Positions 24,876 through 34,392 of a stretch of DNA of 64,000 bases are shown one piece after another. The DNA is taken from assembly GCF_000710615.1 (NCBI RefSeq), contig NZ_JDTH01000011.1, forward strand, positions 62,001 through 126,000, written 5' to 3'. The notes beneath the pieces are model-generated. The model saw only the letters and a list, made by a program, of their open reading frames with translations, made no database searches and was not told the DNA's origin. The first letter of the stretch is position 1. Every line of letters begins with the position of its first letter. Made by a program: the position numbers and the translations under genes. Origin of the DNA: Haladaptatus cibarius D43 (GTDB lineage Archaea; Halobacteriota; Halobacteria; Halobacteriales; Haladaptataceae).

Positions 24876-26480
24876 ATGACAAACAAAAACATCACTCGGC
24901 GAAGCGCAGTACAAATAATCGGTGCGGGCAGTCTAATTGGGCTCGCTGGCTGTTCGAGTTCATCGGATTCTCCCAACCAATCGGATCCATACGGTTCGTC
25001 CACTTCGACTACGGGCGGAGGCGATGGTGCCACCAACGGTTCGAAGAGTGCGACGGTTGCCCTCGCGACAGACCTCACTGCTGGCACGTGGGGCGTGTAC
25101 GGCGGTGTGATGCCGTATTATACAAACATTCTCGAACCACTCATTTGGGTTTCGAAGGATATGAAACTCGAACCGTGGCTCGCTACGGAGTGGAAGGCAA
25201 CCGGTGAAACGACGTGGGAGTTCACGCTCCGCGAGGACGTCACGTTCCACAACGGCAAGCCGCTCACCGCCGAAGCGGTCGTTTTCTCGTTCCATCAACT
25301 CCTCGATGAGTGGTCGTGGGCACCCGGATGGCTCCACGTCGAAAAGGACGGCGTGAAGGCACTCGATAAGACGACGGTCGAGTTTACCACGACCGACCCT
25401 TTCCCGACGTTCCCTGGAACCATTGCTCACAACATGGTTGCAATCCAACACCCAGACCGTGACCGTAAGGCAGGAGAGGTTATCGGGACGGGACCGTTCC
25501 AAGTCGAGACCGTAAAGAAAGAACAGTTCGTTCAAACGACGGCGTTCGAGGACTACTGGAACGACCCGCCGAAACTATCGGGTCTGAAGTTCCGTGTTAT
25601 CACGGATGCAAATACGCGTGCATTGTCGCTGTCGGCACATGAAACGGACGTCGCGTATCAGCCTCCTCGGAACAAGATAAATTCGATTCGGAAAGCCTCG
25701 AAAACGAACGTCGAGACACAAGGCTCGCCGTCCGCAGGCTATCTCGGTATCAATCTCTACAAATCGCCGACTGACGACGTGAAACTTCGGAAGGCGCTAA
25801 ACTATGCAGTCAACCAGAACGCCATCGTCGAATCCATCCTCAGTGGGGTCGGCAAACCGGCGCGCGGTTCAATCGCCCCGAGCATCTACTGGTCGGCCCA
25901 CGACCAACTTCCCGAGTACGGCCAGAACAAGTCCAAAGCGAAGTCTCTCGTAAAGTCCTCAAATTATGACGGCGAGGCGCTCAAACTCCTCGTCAGCACG
26001 GATATGACCGACGGGAATCTGCTCGCCCAGGCCGTTGCCCAACAGATGGAAGCGGTCGGTGTCAGCATCGACATCCAGGTGTTGGAGGATGCCGCGTTCA
26101 ACGACGCCGAGCGCAACGGACAGGGCCATCTCGCACTGAGCGAGAAAGGGACGAACAGCGGCGCGGCGGACTACGTCATCTACGAGAGTTTCCACTCGGA
26201 AGGGGACATGAACGAGCGACTGTACGGCGACGAAGGAACTGGTCTCTACAACCTCGGTTCGAAGGTAGACTCACTTCTGAAGACCGGATTCCAAACGGGG
26301 AGCAAGGAGAAGAAGAAGGAGGTTTATCGAGAGGTTCAACGGATGATCGCTGAGAAGGCGGTTATCGTTCCGCTGTACTACAGCGAGTACGTCGTCGCGG
26401 CGTTTCGTGACGTGAACAATCTTGACCTTCGACCCATCCCCGAGATGGTTCGGTGGGATAGTCTGACGCATACAAACTGA
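24876..26480 (+). CDS. ABC importer substrate-binding lipoprotein (SBP family 5, peptide/nickel)
   Basis: This 534-residue exported lipoprotein has a Tat signal (RRSAVQIIGAGSLIGLAGC, lipid-anchored Cys26) and a Ser/Asp-rich linker. The mature part follows SBP family 5: LEPLIWVSKDMKLEPWLATE, EFTLREDVTFHNGKPLTAE, RKALNYAVNQNAIVESIL. Family 5 proteins bind oligopeptides, nickel, heme or metallophore complexes; the ligand cannot be read from sequence. It is the second gene of a seven-gene operon that starts with an HMA chaperone, hinting at a metal-containing ligand. Confidence 0.92.
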   Translation: MTNKNITRRSAVQIIGAGSLIGLAGCSSSSDSPNQSDPYGSSTSTTGGGDGATNGSKSATVALATDLTAGTWGVYGGVMPYYTNILEPLIWVSKDMKLEPWLATEWKATGETTWEFTLREDVTFHNGKPLTAEAVVFSFHQLLDEWSWAPGWLHVEKDGVKALDKTTVEFTTTDPFPTFPGTIAHNMVAIQHPDRDRKAGEVIGTGPFQVETVKKEQFVQTTAFEDYWNDPPKLSGLKFRVITDANTRALSLSAHETDVAYQPPRNKINSIRKASKTNVETQGSPSAGYLGINLYKSPTDDVKLRKALNYAVNQNAIVESILSGVGKPARGSIAPSIYWSAHDQLPEYGQNKSKAKSLVKSSNYDGEALKLLVSTDMTDGNLLAQAVAQQMEAVGVSIDIQVLEDAAFNDAERNGQGHLALSEKGTNSGAADYVIYESFHSEGDMNERLYGDEGTGLYNLGSKVDSLLKTGFQTGSKEKKKEVYREVQRMIAEKAVIVPLYYSEYVVAAFRDVNNLDLRPIPEMVRWDSLTHTN

Positions 26481-26491
26481 GGCACGACAGA

Positions 26492-27439
26492 ATGTGGAAA
26501 TTCATCGTTCGTCGAACCGCAACCGCTCTGCTCGTCCTCGTCGGCGTTTCGATACTCACGTACGCCTTAATGTTCTTCACGCCCGGCGATCCCGCGACGA
26601 CGATACTTCGTAAGCAGATGGGAGGCCGAACACCATCAAGTATGGCCGTCCAACAGTTTCGCGTTCAACACGGTCTCAATGACCCAATTCCGATTCAATA
26701 CGCGAACTGGGTCTGGGACATTCTCCACGGAAACCTTCGCCAATCGTATTACGAGAACACACCGGTGTCCGCGATGATTATGAACCGTGTGTGGCCCACG
26801 CTTGAACTCGCCGTCGCAGCGATGGCCGTATCGTTGGCTATTTCGCTCCCTGCCGGCGTCTTCAGCGCGGTTCACAAAGGAAAGATGCCCGACTACCTCA
26901 GTCAGTTCGCTGCACTGCTCGGCGTATCGATGCCCAACTTCTGGCTGGGCTATCTACTCATCATCGTCTTCTCTCTCGAACTCGGTGTCCTTCCGGTGTC
27001 CGGCGTTGGGAGTTTCGAACGGTTGATTCTCCCTGCCGTGACGCTTGGAACCGGGATGGCCGCTATCGTGACCCGACTCGTCCGGTCATCGATGCTCGAG
27101 GTGCTGGACGATGAATACATTCGGACGGCCCGTGCGAAGGGGTTAAGAGAACGGATTGTCGTCTACAAACACGCACTTCGGAATGCACTCATCCCGGTCG
27201 TAACCATCGTCGGTCTCCAGTTCGGTTATCTGCTCAACGGTGCTGTCGTGGTGGAAATCGTCTTCCAACGACCGGGTCTCGGAAGCTTGCTCATCAATGC
27301 CATTTTCGCCCGCGATTACCCCGTTGTGCAGGGATTAGTGTTGCTTATCGCGGCCATCTTCGTCCTGACGAACTTCGCTGTGGATATCGTTTATCGCTAT
27401 ATTGACCCACGAATCTCGTTCGAGGGGGCCAGCGCATGA
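26492..27439 (+). CDS. ABC importer permease (DppB/NikB type)
   Basis: This 315-residue inner-membrane protein has about six transmembrane helices. The N-terminal part fits DppB (RRTATALLVLVGVSILTYAL, FFTPGDPA) and the coupling motif is EYIRTARAKGLRERIVVYKHALRNA near residues 208-232. It starts 11 bases after the binding-protein gene and its stop overlaps the next start (ATGA). Confidence 0.93.
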   Translation: MWKFIVRRTATALLVLVGVSILTYALMFFTPGDPATTILRKQMGGRTPSSMAVQQFRVQHGLNDPIPIQYANWVWDILHGNLRQSYYENTPVSAMIMNRVWPTLELAVAAMAVSLAISLPAGVFSAVHKGKMPDYLSQFAALLGVSMPNFWLGYLLIIVFSLELGVLPVSGVGSFERLILPAVTLGTGMAAIVTRLVRSSMLEVLDDEYIRTARAKGLRERIVVYKHALRNALIPVVTIVGLQFGYLLNGAVVVEIVFQRPGLGSLLINAIFARDYPVVQGLVLLIAAIFVLTNFAVDIVYRYIDPRISFEGASA

Positions 27440-28368
27440 GCGATTCAGAATCCGATGCGATGACTGACGGCGGCGTCGTGGACGAGACGCGATTCCCGCG
27501 ATATCGATCCGCCGTCGAGTCACGAGCGTTCCGCCAGTTCACCGCGAACAAACTGAACATCATCGGCCTTGTCATCGTCGTGACGGTGCTTTTCGGTGCG
27601 GTATTCGCCCCGGTTCTCACGACGTACAATCCGGAAAAGGGAGACCTCTTCGACCGATTGGAGCCACCATCAGAGGAACATCTCCTCGGAACTGACCAAC
27701 TCGGTCGCGACGTTTTCGCCCGACTTCTCTATGGCGCGCGCATTTCGCTGGGAATCGCCGTTACGGTGGTGGGCATCACGTTGGTCATCGGAACCGCTGT
27801 CGGAGTGACAGCGGGATATGCAGGTGGATACGTGGACGAGGCGCTCATGCGCTTCGTGGATATCCTGCTCGCGTTCCCAGGAATTCTCCTCGCGCTTGTT
27901 ATCGCGGGAATCCTCGGGCCGAGTCTCACGAACATCATGATTGCACTTGCCGTCGTCGGCTGGACGCAGTACGCGAGGGTCGTTCGCGGAAGCGTCCTCT
28001 CCGTGAAGGAAATGGAGTATGTTCGAGCCGCGCAATTGATGGGCGTCTCACGAACTCGTATCGTTCTCAAACACATCATTCCGAACGTCATCGCGCCGGT
28101 CGTCGTACTTGGCACGATGGATATGGCATACGTCATCCTCGGGACGGCGGGGCTATCATTCCTCGGTCTCGGCGCCCAACCGCCGACACCCGAATGGGGA
28201 ACGATGTTGGCCTCCGGACGAAACTACCTCCAGGATGCGTGGTGGGTCGTGAACTTCCCCGGATTGGCGATTATGCTCGTCGTTCTCGGATTCAACCTCC
28301 TCGGTGATGGCCTTCGTGACCTTCTCGACCCCAAGGATATGGCCGATATGGAGGACAAGGGATTATGA
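27436..28368 (+). CDS. ABC importer permease (DppC/NikC type)
   Basis: This 310-residue polytopic protein has a cytoplasmic N-terminal 35 residues followed by DppC-type helices. The segment EEHLLGTDQLGRDVFARLLYG (about 76-96) is the hallmark of this subfamily, and the coupling motif is EYVRAAQLMGVSRTRIVLKH. It pairs with the upstream DppB-like subunit to form the channel. Both ends overlap neighbouring genes by four bases (ATGA), indicating translational coupling. Confidence 0.93.
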   Translation: MSDSESDAMTDGGVVDETRFPRYRSAVESRAFRQFTANKLNIIGLVIVVTVLFGAVFAPVLTTYNPEKGDLFDRLEPPSEEHLLGTDQLGRDVFARLLYGARISLGIAVTVVGITLVIGTAVGVTAGYAGGYVDEALMRFVDILLAFPGILLALVIAGILGPSLTNIMIALAVVGWTQYARVVRGSVLSVKEMEYVRAAQLMGVSRTRIVLKHIIPNVIAPVVVLGTMDMAYVILGTAGLSFLGLGAQPPTPEWGTMLASGRNYLQDAWWVVNFPGLAIMLVVLGFNLLGDGLRDLLDPKDMADMEDKGL

Positions 28369-29423
28369 GCAAACCATTACTCGAAATTGACGACTTACAT
28401 ACGCGATTCAGCACGCACGAAGGAACCGTTCACGCGGTCAACGGCGTCTCATTCTCTGTTGACCACGGCGAAATCGTCGGTATCGTTGGAGAAAGCGGGA
28501 GTGGGAAGTCCGTAACCGCACTCTCGCTTATGCGTCTCGAAAATCCGGGTCGTATCGTCGATGGCTCGATACGGTTTCAGGGAACAGAGTTAACGACGGC
28601 GTCATCCCAAGATATTCGCCGTCTCCGCGGCGGTGGGATGTCGATGGTCTTCCAAGACCCGATGACAACGTTGAACCCTGTCTTTACGGTGCGCGATCAA
28701 ATCATCGAATCGCTCAAGGTACACGAGAAACCGAACTCGCAGAGCCTCCTCGACTTTCTCAACGCACCACTGTTCAGCAATCGGTCAGAACACAAACGCA
28801 AACAGGAACGCGCAGTTGAGTTGATGGAACAGGTTGGTATTCCCTACCCTGCGGAACGTGCTGACGCGTATCCTCACGAGTTTAGTGGGGGTATGCGTCA
28901 GCGCGTAATGCTCGCTATCGCACTCGCGAGCGAACCCGATCTCCTCATCGCGGACGAACCGACGACCGCACTGGACGTGACCATCCAGGCACAGATTCTG
29001 CGTGAACTGAAAACACTCAACGAAACGCATGGAATGAGCATTCTGATGGTAACCCACGACCTCGGTGTCGTCTCCGAGGTGTGCGATCGCGTCATCGTCA
29101 TGTACGGTGGCGAGGTGATGGAAACCGGCTCAACGGACGACGTGCTCTCCGATCCGAAACACCCCTACACGAAGGCACTCCTCGACTGTATGCCACAGAA
29201 TACGAGGCGCAAAGAACCACTCAACGTCATCGAAGGACAGGTACCGGATATGGTCGGTGGGACGACTGGTTGTCCGTTTGCCGACCGTTGTTCCCACACA
29301 ACGAATGCCTGTACTAACGGCCCAATTCCGGAACACGACGTCGGTTCCGATCGCGTAGTGAAATGTGATGAAATCGAGTTCGTTAGCGATGCTGGTGTGG
29401 CGAGCGGTGGTGATGCCGAATGA
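28365..29423 (+). CDS. ABC importer ATPase (DppD type)
   Basis: This 352-residue ATPase has Walker A GESGSGKS (residues 42-49), signature FSGGMRQRV and Walker [13 protein letters not shown]. The C-terminal oligopeptide-transporter extension has a Cys cluster ([15 protein letters not shown] ... VKCDE), typical of Dpp/Opp ATPases. It forms a heterodimer with the next gene product to drive import. Four-base overlaps link it to both neighbours. Confidence 0.93.
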   Translation: MSKPLLEIDDLHTRFSTHEGTVHAVNGVSFSVDHGEIVGIVGESGSGKSVTALSLMRLENPGRIVDGSIRFQGTELTTASSQDIRRLRGGGMSMVFQDPMTTLNPVFTVRDQIIESLKVHEKPNSQSLLDFLNAPLFSNRSEHKRKQERAVELMEQVGIPYPAERADAYPHEFSGGMRQRVMLAIALASEPDLLIADEPTTALDVTIQAQILRELKTLNETHGMSILMVTHDLGVVSEVCDRVIVMYGGEVMETGSTDDVLSDPKHPYTKALLDCMPQNTRRKEPLNVIEGQVPDMVGGTTGCPFADRCSHTTNACTNGPIPEHDVGSDRVVKCDEIEFVSDAGVASGGDAE

Positions 29424-30439
29424 GCCTTCAGCAACCCATGACAGGTTCGACGCCGGTCTTCGAAATCGAATCCGTCACGAAACGCTTCGCGCTCTCCGAT
29501 TCGTTGCTCGACCGAGCCATCGGGACACGGGAGTTCGTCACCGCCGTCGACGATGTCTCCTTGACTATCCACGAGGGTGAAACGCTCGGACTCGTTGGAG
29601 AGAGCGGGAGCGGTAAATCGACGCTTGCGAACCTGATTACCGGGCTATACGAACCGACCGAGGGGACGATTTCCTTCGACGGTGAGCCAGTCGGTCACGT
29701 TTCCGCTCGATCGACCGACGTGCGCTCGGAAATCGGGATGGTATTTCAGAATCCGAAAGCGAGTATCGACCCCCGAATGTCGATTCGGGATGCTATCGAG
29801 GAGCCGATGAAAGCACAGGGCTGGTCACGCACTCGTCGCGAGGAGCGAATCGAAGAGTTGCTCACGCTGGTCAACTTGTCGGAGCATCACGCTGACCGCT
29901 ACGCTCACGAACTCTCGGGCGGACAGGCACAACGAGTTGCTATTGCACGTGCGGTCGCACTCGAACCACGTGTGCTGGTGCTCGACGAACCCACATCGGC
30001 ACTCGACGTGAGTGTTCAAGCGAAAATCACCAATCTACTGGTCGAACTGCAGGAGACGCTCGGCCTCACGATGCTGTTCATCGCACACGACCTCAGTGTC
30101 GTCGAACACATCGCCGACCGTGTCGCCGTCATGTATCTTGGGCAGGTCATGGAAGTTGCACCGACCGAACAACTGTTCGAACAACCAACGCACCCCTATA
30201 CGAGTGCACTCCTTTCCGCGATTCCGGAGGTCGGGCCGGATGATGGCGAAACGGTGATTCTGGACGGAGATATTCCAAGCCCAGTGAATCCTCCGAGTGG
30301 CTGTGTTTTCCACACCCGGTGTCCGATTGCGCGACCGGAGTGTGCCGAAATCAACCCTCAGTACGAGGGTATTAGTCATGGACGGACAAAGTGTCTATAT
30401 CCTATAGATGATGAAATCGAATCGGAGGCGGAACAATGA
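29420..30439 (+). CDS. ABC importer ATPase (DppF type)
   Basis: This 339-residue ATPase has Walker A GESGSGKS (60-67), signature LSGGQAQRVAIARA and Walker B VLVLDEPTSALD, and a C-terminal oligopeptide extension with Cys residues (GCVFHTRCPIARPEC). Partner of the DppD-like subunit. Starts by ATGA overlap with the previous gene; its stop overlaps the start of the amphi-Trp gene in the same way, so that small protein belongs to the transporter operon. Confidence 0.93.
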   Translation: MSLQQPMTGSTPVFEIESVTKRFALSDSLLDRAIGTREFVTAVDDVSLTIHEGETLGLVGESGSGKSTLANLITGLYEPTEGTISFDGEPVGHVSARSTDVRSEIGMVFQNPKASIDPRMSIRDAIEEPMKAQGWSRTRREERIEELLTLVNLSEHHADRYAHELSGGQAQRVAIARAVALEPRVLVLDEPTSALDVSVQAKITNLLVELQETLGLTMLFIAHDLSVVEHIADRVAVMYLGQVMEVAPTEQLFEQPTHPYTSALLSAIPEVGPDDGETVILDGDIPSPVNPPSGCVFHTRCPIARPECAEINPQYEGISHGRTKCLYPIDDEIESEAEQ

Positions 30440-30960
30440 CTAACGACAATTCCAACACCTCCGTGCCGTCCGATACTGGGTCAGCGGAGACCAGCAAATC
30501 AACGGACTCTACTTCAATTGAACCGAGTGAAAACGCACTACCCGCAGAGGATCTTCAGTATCCGGAGTTTACGTTCGAGGACGGCTCTATTTCTCCGGAT
30601 GGATCGTTCGACCTCGAACGAACGCTGAAGCGTGACGAGATGGAAAACTGGCTCTCCGACCTTGCCGGAGGGCTCACCAGCCACGACATCGCCGTTGAAT
30701 CGTCCGACCGCCACGTCACGTTCGGTATCCGGCCCGATGCAGTATCGATGGCGTTTGAACCGGACGACGATCATCGTGGAAAACTCAAGGTGTCGTTCGA
30801 GTTGGACGCGAAAGTCATGCTCGCGCAGGATACTGACAGTCCAAAGATCGGTGCCCGTGCCGGTCGTGGGTTCGTTCCCGTCGAGATGCTCACGACGGAT
30901 CGGAAGCCGGAACATTTCCGGTGTTACAATTGGATCGAAAATCCCGTTGAAGAGGAGTAA
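30436..30960 (+). CDS. amphi-Trp domain protein coupled to the ABC importer
   Basis: This 174-residue protein has a Ser/Thr/Asp-rich, probably disordered N-terminus (1-60), then a compact domain (LERTLKRDEMENWLSDLAGG ... KLKVSFELDA) that fits the amphi-Trp domain, a small alpha-beta fold of unknown role. The tail has one Cys (HFRCYNWIENP). It overlaps the upstream ATPase gene by four bases, so its product is made with the importer. It may bind the imported ligand or the ATPases; this is inference. Confidence 0.7.
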   Translation: MTNDNSNTSVPSDTGSAETSKSTDSTSIEPSENALPAEDLQYPEFTFEDGSISPDGSFDLERTLKRDEMENWLSDLAGGLTSHDIAVESSDRHVTFGIRPDAVSMAFEPDDDHRGKLKVSFELDAKVMLAQDTDSPKIGARAGRGFVPVEMLTTDRKPEHFRCYNWIENPVEEE

Positions 30961-31008
30961 TCGCTGCTATTTTTCGAAGGGTTTGCTTTCGATTCACACA
31001 ATGGAAGC

Positions 31009-31047
31009 TTTTTCACCGGGAGAAAAAACCCACAATGCTTACTTATA
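31009..31047 (+). promoter_or_regulatory. Leaderless promoter with dyad, copy A
   Basis: An imperfect dyad TTTTTC (31009-31014) / GAAAAAA (31022-31028) precedes AATGCTTACTTATAG, a TATA-like box about 24 bases before the GTG at 31067. The same order (CTTTTC ... GAGAAAAC, AATGCTTTATT) precedes the paralogous start at 40415. Conservation between diverged copies suggests a regulator site plus a TATA box for a leaderless mRNA. Confidence 0.45.
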
Positions 31048-31066
31048 GACGCACTCATCATCGACC

Positions 31067-31429
31067 GTGTGTGAGGATTGCCGTCCGCGCGAACTCCTCG
31101 CCCTCTTGGGAGATGAATACGTGCAAACCGTACTTTCCGCTACGAGTGATAAGCCACTGTCAGCGAACGAATTGAGTGATATTTGTGGGACATCATTGCC
31201 GACAGTGTATCGGCGCATCGAAGAGATGGTCGCCTGTCACCTCCTTGCTGAACGAAACGAGATCGACGCTAACGGCAATCATTACAAGACGTATGAGGCA
31301 CTGCTTGAGCAAGCAACCGTTCAGTTGGACGACGGCGAATTTGTCGTTGATCTTGACACCGTTGAACGAGAAGATGCACCGGATCGGTTCATGCGAATGT
31401 GGAACAACATTCGGGAGGATGAGTCATAA
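31067..31429 (+). CDS. Winged-helix regulator (ArsR-like), GTG start
   Basis: This 120-residue protein starts at GTG (MCEDCRPRELLALL), supported by an upstream TATA box at leaderless spacing and by the same start in the broken paralogue at 40415. Residues 8-75 form a winged helix (LSANELSDICGTSLPTVYRR as helix-turn-helix). The N-terminal CxxC (C2, C5) is conserved in both copies and may sense metal or thiol state. Its stop overlaps the next start (TAATG), so it is co-expressed with the 90-residue membrane protein. Confidence 0.8.
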   Translation: MCEDCRPRELLALLGDEYVQTVLSATSDKPLSANELSDICGTSLPTVYRRIEEMVACHLLAERNEIDANGNHYKTYEALLEQATVQLDDGEFVVDLDTVEREDAPDRFMRMWNNIREDES

Positions 31430-31701
31430 TGCATATCGGACTCGTCGTCGCCAAAATCGTCGTAGCGATACTCGGCCTACTCATTGCATTCCAGAGTTAT
31501 CGCGCCTACGCTCGGTACGACAGCAGTCCAATGTTGTATCTTGCACTCGGTTTCTCCCTCATCAGTATTGGCTCAGTCATCGAAGGGGTTCTCTACGAAG
31601 TCGTGAAATTGTCTCTCTTCTACGCCGGAATGGTTCAGTCAATCGTCGTCGCACTCGGCATGGTCGCTGTTCTGTACTCTCTGTACGGTCGGGAGCGCTA
31701 A
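31429..31701 (+). CDS. Small three-TM haloarchaeal membrane protein
   Basis: This 90-residue protein has three hydrophobic segments (about 4-21, 35-53 and 61-84), very short loops and a C-terminal GRER. It is translationally coupled to the ArsR-like regulator by a TAATG overlap. This pairing of a winged-helix gene with a 90-100 residue three-helix protein is familiar in haloarchaea (DUF7521-like, tentative). It may act as a membrane sensor for the regulator. Confidence 0.7.
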   Translation: MHIGLVVAKIVVAILGLLIAFQSYRAYARYDSSPMLYLALGFSLISIGSVIEGVLYEVVKLSLFYAGMVQSIVVALGMVAVLYSLYGRER

Positions 31702-31844
31702 CGCTTTCGAACTGCCCTTGCTGGCTGAATCTCCTCTTGCCGCGGTAGGAATCAGTCTCGTCCTATTTAAATGGTTCTGCCGATTAAATCCAGTGAAAAT
31801 ACGCCATTCGCTTTTGAGCCCTCTGTATGTAGAACCGTTCACCA

Positions 31845-32597
31845 ATGTCCAGGGAAAATTCTAATCACCGACGAAAACTACTACGACTTGCAGTCGTCGT
31901 AGCGCTCTTGACTGCTGCTGTCGCTGGCGTTGCTGCAGACACAACGACGACGGAGGGCCACGGTCATGGCGATGACGACCACGGAGAAGCCGAAACTACT
32001 AGCGCCCACCAGGAAGAGACCAAAACTACGAGTGACCACCATGGGGGTGCCGAAACTACGAGTGGTCATCATTCGGATGGGGACAGTCACGATGAAGGAA
32101 CCGAAACCACTGGTGGTCACCATTCCGATGGAAATAGCGATGACCATCATGCAGGCGAGAGCAGCGGTGACCAGCATAACCAAAGTTCGATGGCGTGGCT
32201 GGCCAGTATCGCTGGCTTGCTCGCGCTCTCTGCGGTTTCCGTTGGACCCGTCTACTGGTTTGGAAAACAACGAAATCACATCTCGAATGTCGATGCTGCC
32301 CATGTTGCCGCAGTCGGACTTATTCTAGTGAGTGCAGCCGTTCACCTCTATCTATTCCTCCAGCACAGCGAACTCGAGATGCTCCTCGCTGGACTCGGAT
32401 TTATCGGCGCAGTCGTCCTGTTTTTCCTCGGAATCAGCCGACGACTTCTCTACGCAGTCGGCATTCCGTACGTCGCAGCACAATTCGTTCTCTGGTGGAT
32501 GAGTGACATGCCACACCTCCAGAGTTACGGCCTGCTCGACAAGGCCTCCCAAGCGTTGCTTGTCGTCGTCCTGACGTACCTTCTCATCGTGGAATAG
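31845..32597 (+). CDS. Exported His-rich repeat domain fused to four-TM membrane protein
   Basis: This 250-residue protein has a signal peptide (residues 10-31, LLRLAVVVALLTAAVAGVAA), then about 85 residues of degenerate repeats rich in His, Glu, Thr and Gly (units like ETTSGHHSDG repeated about five times), likely a metal-binding sponge. About four transmembrane helices make up residues 117-250. A 3' fragment of a paralogue survives at 40455-40649. It follows the regulator and small membrane protein and probably belongs to the same metal-responsive group. Confidence 0.8.
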   Translation: MSRENSNHRRKLLRLAVVVALLTAAVAGVAADTTTTEGHGHGDDDHGEAETTSAHQEETKTTSDHHGGAETTSGHHSDGDSHDEGTETTGGHHSDGNSDDHHAGESSGDQHNQSSMAWLASIAGLLALSAVSVGPVYWFGKQRNHISNVDAAHVAAVGLILVSAAVHLYLFLQHSELEMLLAGLGFIGAVVLFFLGISRRLLYAVGIPYVAAQFVLWWMSDMPHLQSYGLLDKASQALLVVVLTYLLIVE

Positions 32598-32631
32598 CCC
32601 TCGCGACCGTGAAATACGAGACTATCTACCG

Positions 32632-32910
32632 ATGCGCAGACAACCGCCATGGAGTGCAGGCCTTTCAAATCGAGATTCTCGTTGGTTGCTCGTTACCGGC
32701 AACCGGCTAGTCGTTGCTGCTGTGCTCCTCTCCAGCATACTGTTTCTGCTTGTTCTGTTCATGTCCGTCGGCGTTCTCTCCAGTCGGCCGTCGAGTCCAA
32801 TGAACCTACTCTTCAGTGCGTTACTCGGCGGGAATTCCACGCTGATTTCTGTCGTGCTTTCGATCAACCAACTCGTTCTCTCGCGCGAGTTGGGCGCAAC
32901 CGGTGAGTTC
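32632..32910 (+). pseudogene. Truncated membrane protein (paralogue of 41139-42125)
   Basis: The first about 93 codons match residues 1-95 of the 328-residue protein at 41139 (for example GRPSSPM/SRPSSPM and SVVLSINQLVLSRELGA), including two transmembrane helices. Similarity ends abruptly near 32908 after the codons for GE; the frame then runs into unrelated sequence and stops at 33003. About 230 C-terminal residues are lost, so the product is unlikely to work like its paralogue. Confidence 0.75.
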
Positions 32911-33163
32911 CATAGTTGGCTGTCCATCTTGCCTGATGAACCTTCGCACCCAAACTGCATCCTGACGGCGTTAGTTCGGGTTCCGGTGGTCATTTTGAAA
33001 TAGTGGTGCAGAAACGGAACTCCGTATCGGGATGGTCTGTCGCTGTTGAATTTTGAAAGTAAAGGGTTGACCACCTATTTGACGTGGTTGCGCGGGTGTT
33101 TCACTCATATCCTGTGATTTATAATGGATAATTGGGTTAAATCTCCATCGCTTTCTAGATACT

Positions 33164-33526
33164 ATGGCAACTAAAACCACGGAAGACGAACTACTCCGAA
33201 CTGCTCTTATCGTTCTGGGTGTCATCGTCCTGATTCCAGTGCTGTTGATGGCCTTTGCGGTGCCGATGATGGGGATGATGGGTTGGTGGGGTGGTGGCAT
33301 GTTCGGACGAGGAGTCTCGCCAGTATGGGGATTCGGTATGATGTTCGTGTGGCTCCTCGTTCTATTGGGCATCAGCTATGCTTTGTATCGTGGACTTGTC
33401 GGGCGCAGTGATAGCGCTCGTACTAATGACCCAGCGCTTGACGAACTCCGAACCGCATTTGCTCGCGGGGAAATTTCCGAAGAAGAGTTCGAGATGCGCC
33501 GGGAGAAACTTCGAACAGATAGGTAG
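33164..33526 (+). CDS. Two-TM SHOCT-domain membrane protein
   Basis: This 120-residue protein has transmembrane helices at about 13-33 and 58-77. The loop between is rich in Met and Gly (MMGMMGWWGGGMFGRG), which could bind Cu(I). The C-terminus is a SHOCT domain (ELRTAFARGEISEEEFEMRR). It closely resembles the protein at 40673-41017. In both places it lies beside the copy of the large membrane protein gene, so the two form a conserved pair in different orientation. Confidence 0.85.
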   Translation: MATKTTEDELLRTALIVLGVIVLIPVLLMAFAVPMMGMMGWWGGGMFGRGVSPVWGFGMMFVWLLVLLGISYALYRGLVGRSDSARTNDPALDELRTAFARGEISEEEFEMRREKLRTDR

Positions 33527-33632
33527 AGTAACGACATTCCCGAAATCGGGTTACGATTGATCGGGGAAGCTCCCGGAGAAGTCGCCCGATTACGAGACTG
33601 TCATTGCGATCAACAGAAAAAGTCCTACTCTG

Positions 33633-33905
33633 TTAAATTGTATCACTGGGGTCGTGTTTGTCCGCCATTCGCTCGACTTCGGCCTCGTATCGGTTTTGGA
33701 GGGTCGAATCATCAACGGCTTCGAGATCGGCAGGTGGGACGTCTTTCGCAGCGGTCACCGAATCCATGTCGACCGCCTGTGCAGCGAGCTCTCGGCGATA
33801 GAGTCGCTTACCGTCTGGCGTTGCGTACTTAAGGATGATGAGATCACGATTGTTGTACCCACGCTCGACAAGCCACACACGGATATCCCCAGTTTCAGTA
33901 GCCAT
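33633..33905 (-). CDS. Small haloarchaeal protein of unknown function
   Basis: This 90-residue soluble protein starts MATETGDIRVWLVERGYNNR, continues with LIILKYATPDGKRLYRRE, and ends with an acidic helix (LQNRYEAEVERMADKHDP). A relative with an in-frame stop codon lies at 59052-59336, with WLVER, LIIL.YATPDG and the C-terminal helix conserved, which supports both the family and this start. The first half is probably a small beta sheet. Function unknown. Confidence 0.8.
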   Translation of the reverse strand: MATETGDIRVWLVERGYNNRDLIILKYATPDGKRLYRRELAAQAVDMDSVTAAKDVPPADLEAVDDSTLQNRYEAEVERMADKHDPSDTI

Positions 33906-34092
33906 AGTGATAGTGACGGGAATCACGATGTTAGGCAGTTTGGTCTCCCTTCGCATTCGAAATCGGTGTCAGGAATACCTGAATTCGAGAGAATAGCGAT
34001 ACTCGCAGTTAAGTCTCTAATGAGTCTCGGGATTCGATGCCGTCCAGTGAACTGGGTCGGTGACGTACATTGAACTGCGGCACTATCCAGTT

Positions 34093-34392
34093 CTACCGAG
34101 TGAGTGCATTATACAGCCACGCGAAGGCGTAGATGAAGATGAAACTGATGATCGCTGCTTCGATCATGCCTGCTACGGTTCCGACAATGGTCGGTTCGAA
34201 GAACAGGTGCCACTGTTCCATCATCTCGACTGCGCCTTCGTAGACGCCGACTGCTCCAAAGATTCTCAGAAGGAGCATGACGACGGCTGAAACAATTGCC
34301 GCGGCACTAGCGAATGCTAGTGCGTTGAGTTTCATCGTTTCGTGGGCAGTCTCCGATTCGTACTCTCTATGGCTAGTGGTCGTAGTGCTCAT
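34093..34392 (-). CDS. Small two-TM membrane protein (DUF5676-like)
   Basis: This 99-residue protein has a polar N-terminus, then a transmembrane helix at about 20-42 (LNALAFASAAAIVSAVVMLLL) and a second at about 70-95. The pattern and the position beside copper genes fit DUF5676, a small membrane family seen next to heavy-metal ATPases. Start at 34392 avoids a poorly coding nine-codon extension. It is divergent from the YHS-permease gene. Confidence 0.7.
   Translation of the reverse strand: MSTTTTSHREYESETAHETMKLNALAFASAAAIVSAVVMLLLRIFGAVGVYEGAVEMMEQWHLFFEPTIVGTVAGMIEAAIISFIFIYAFAWLYNALTR

Noticed and set aside
31940-32165. CRISPR-like direct repeats
   Set aside because: The repeats are degenerate codons for His/Thr/Gly units inside the His-rich membrane protein, without regular spacers.
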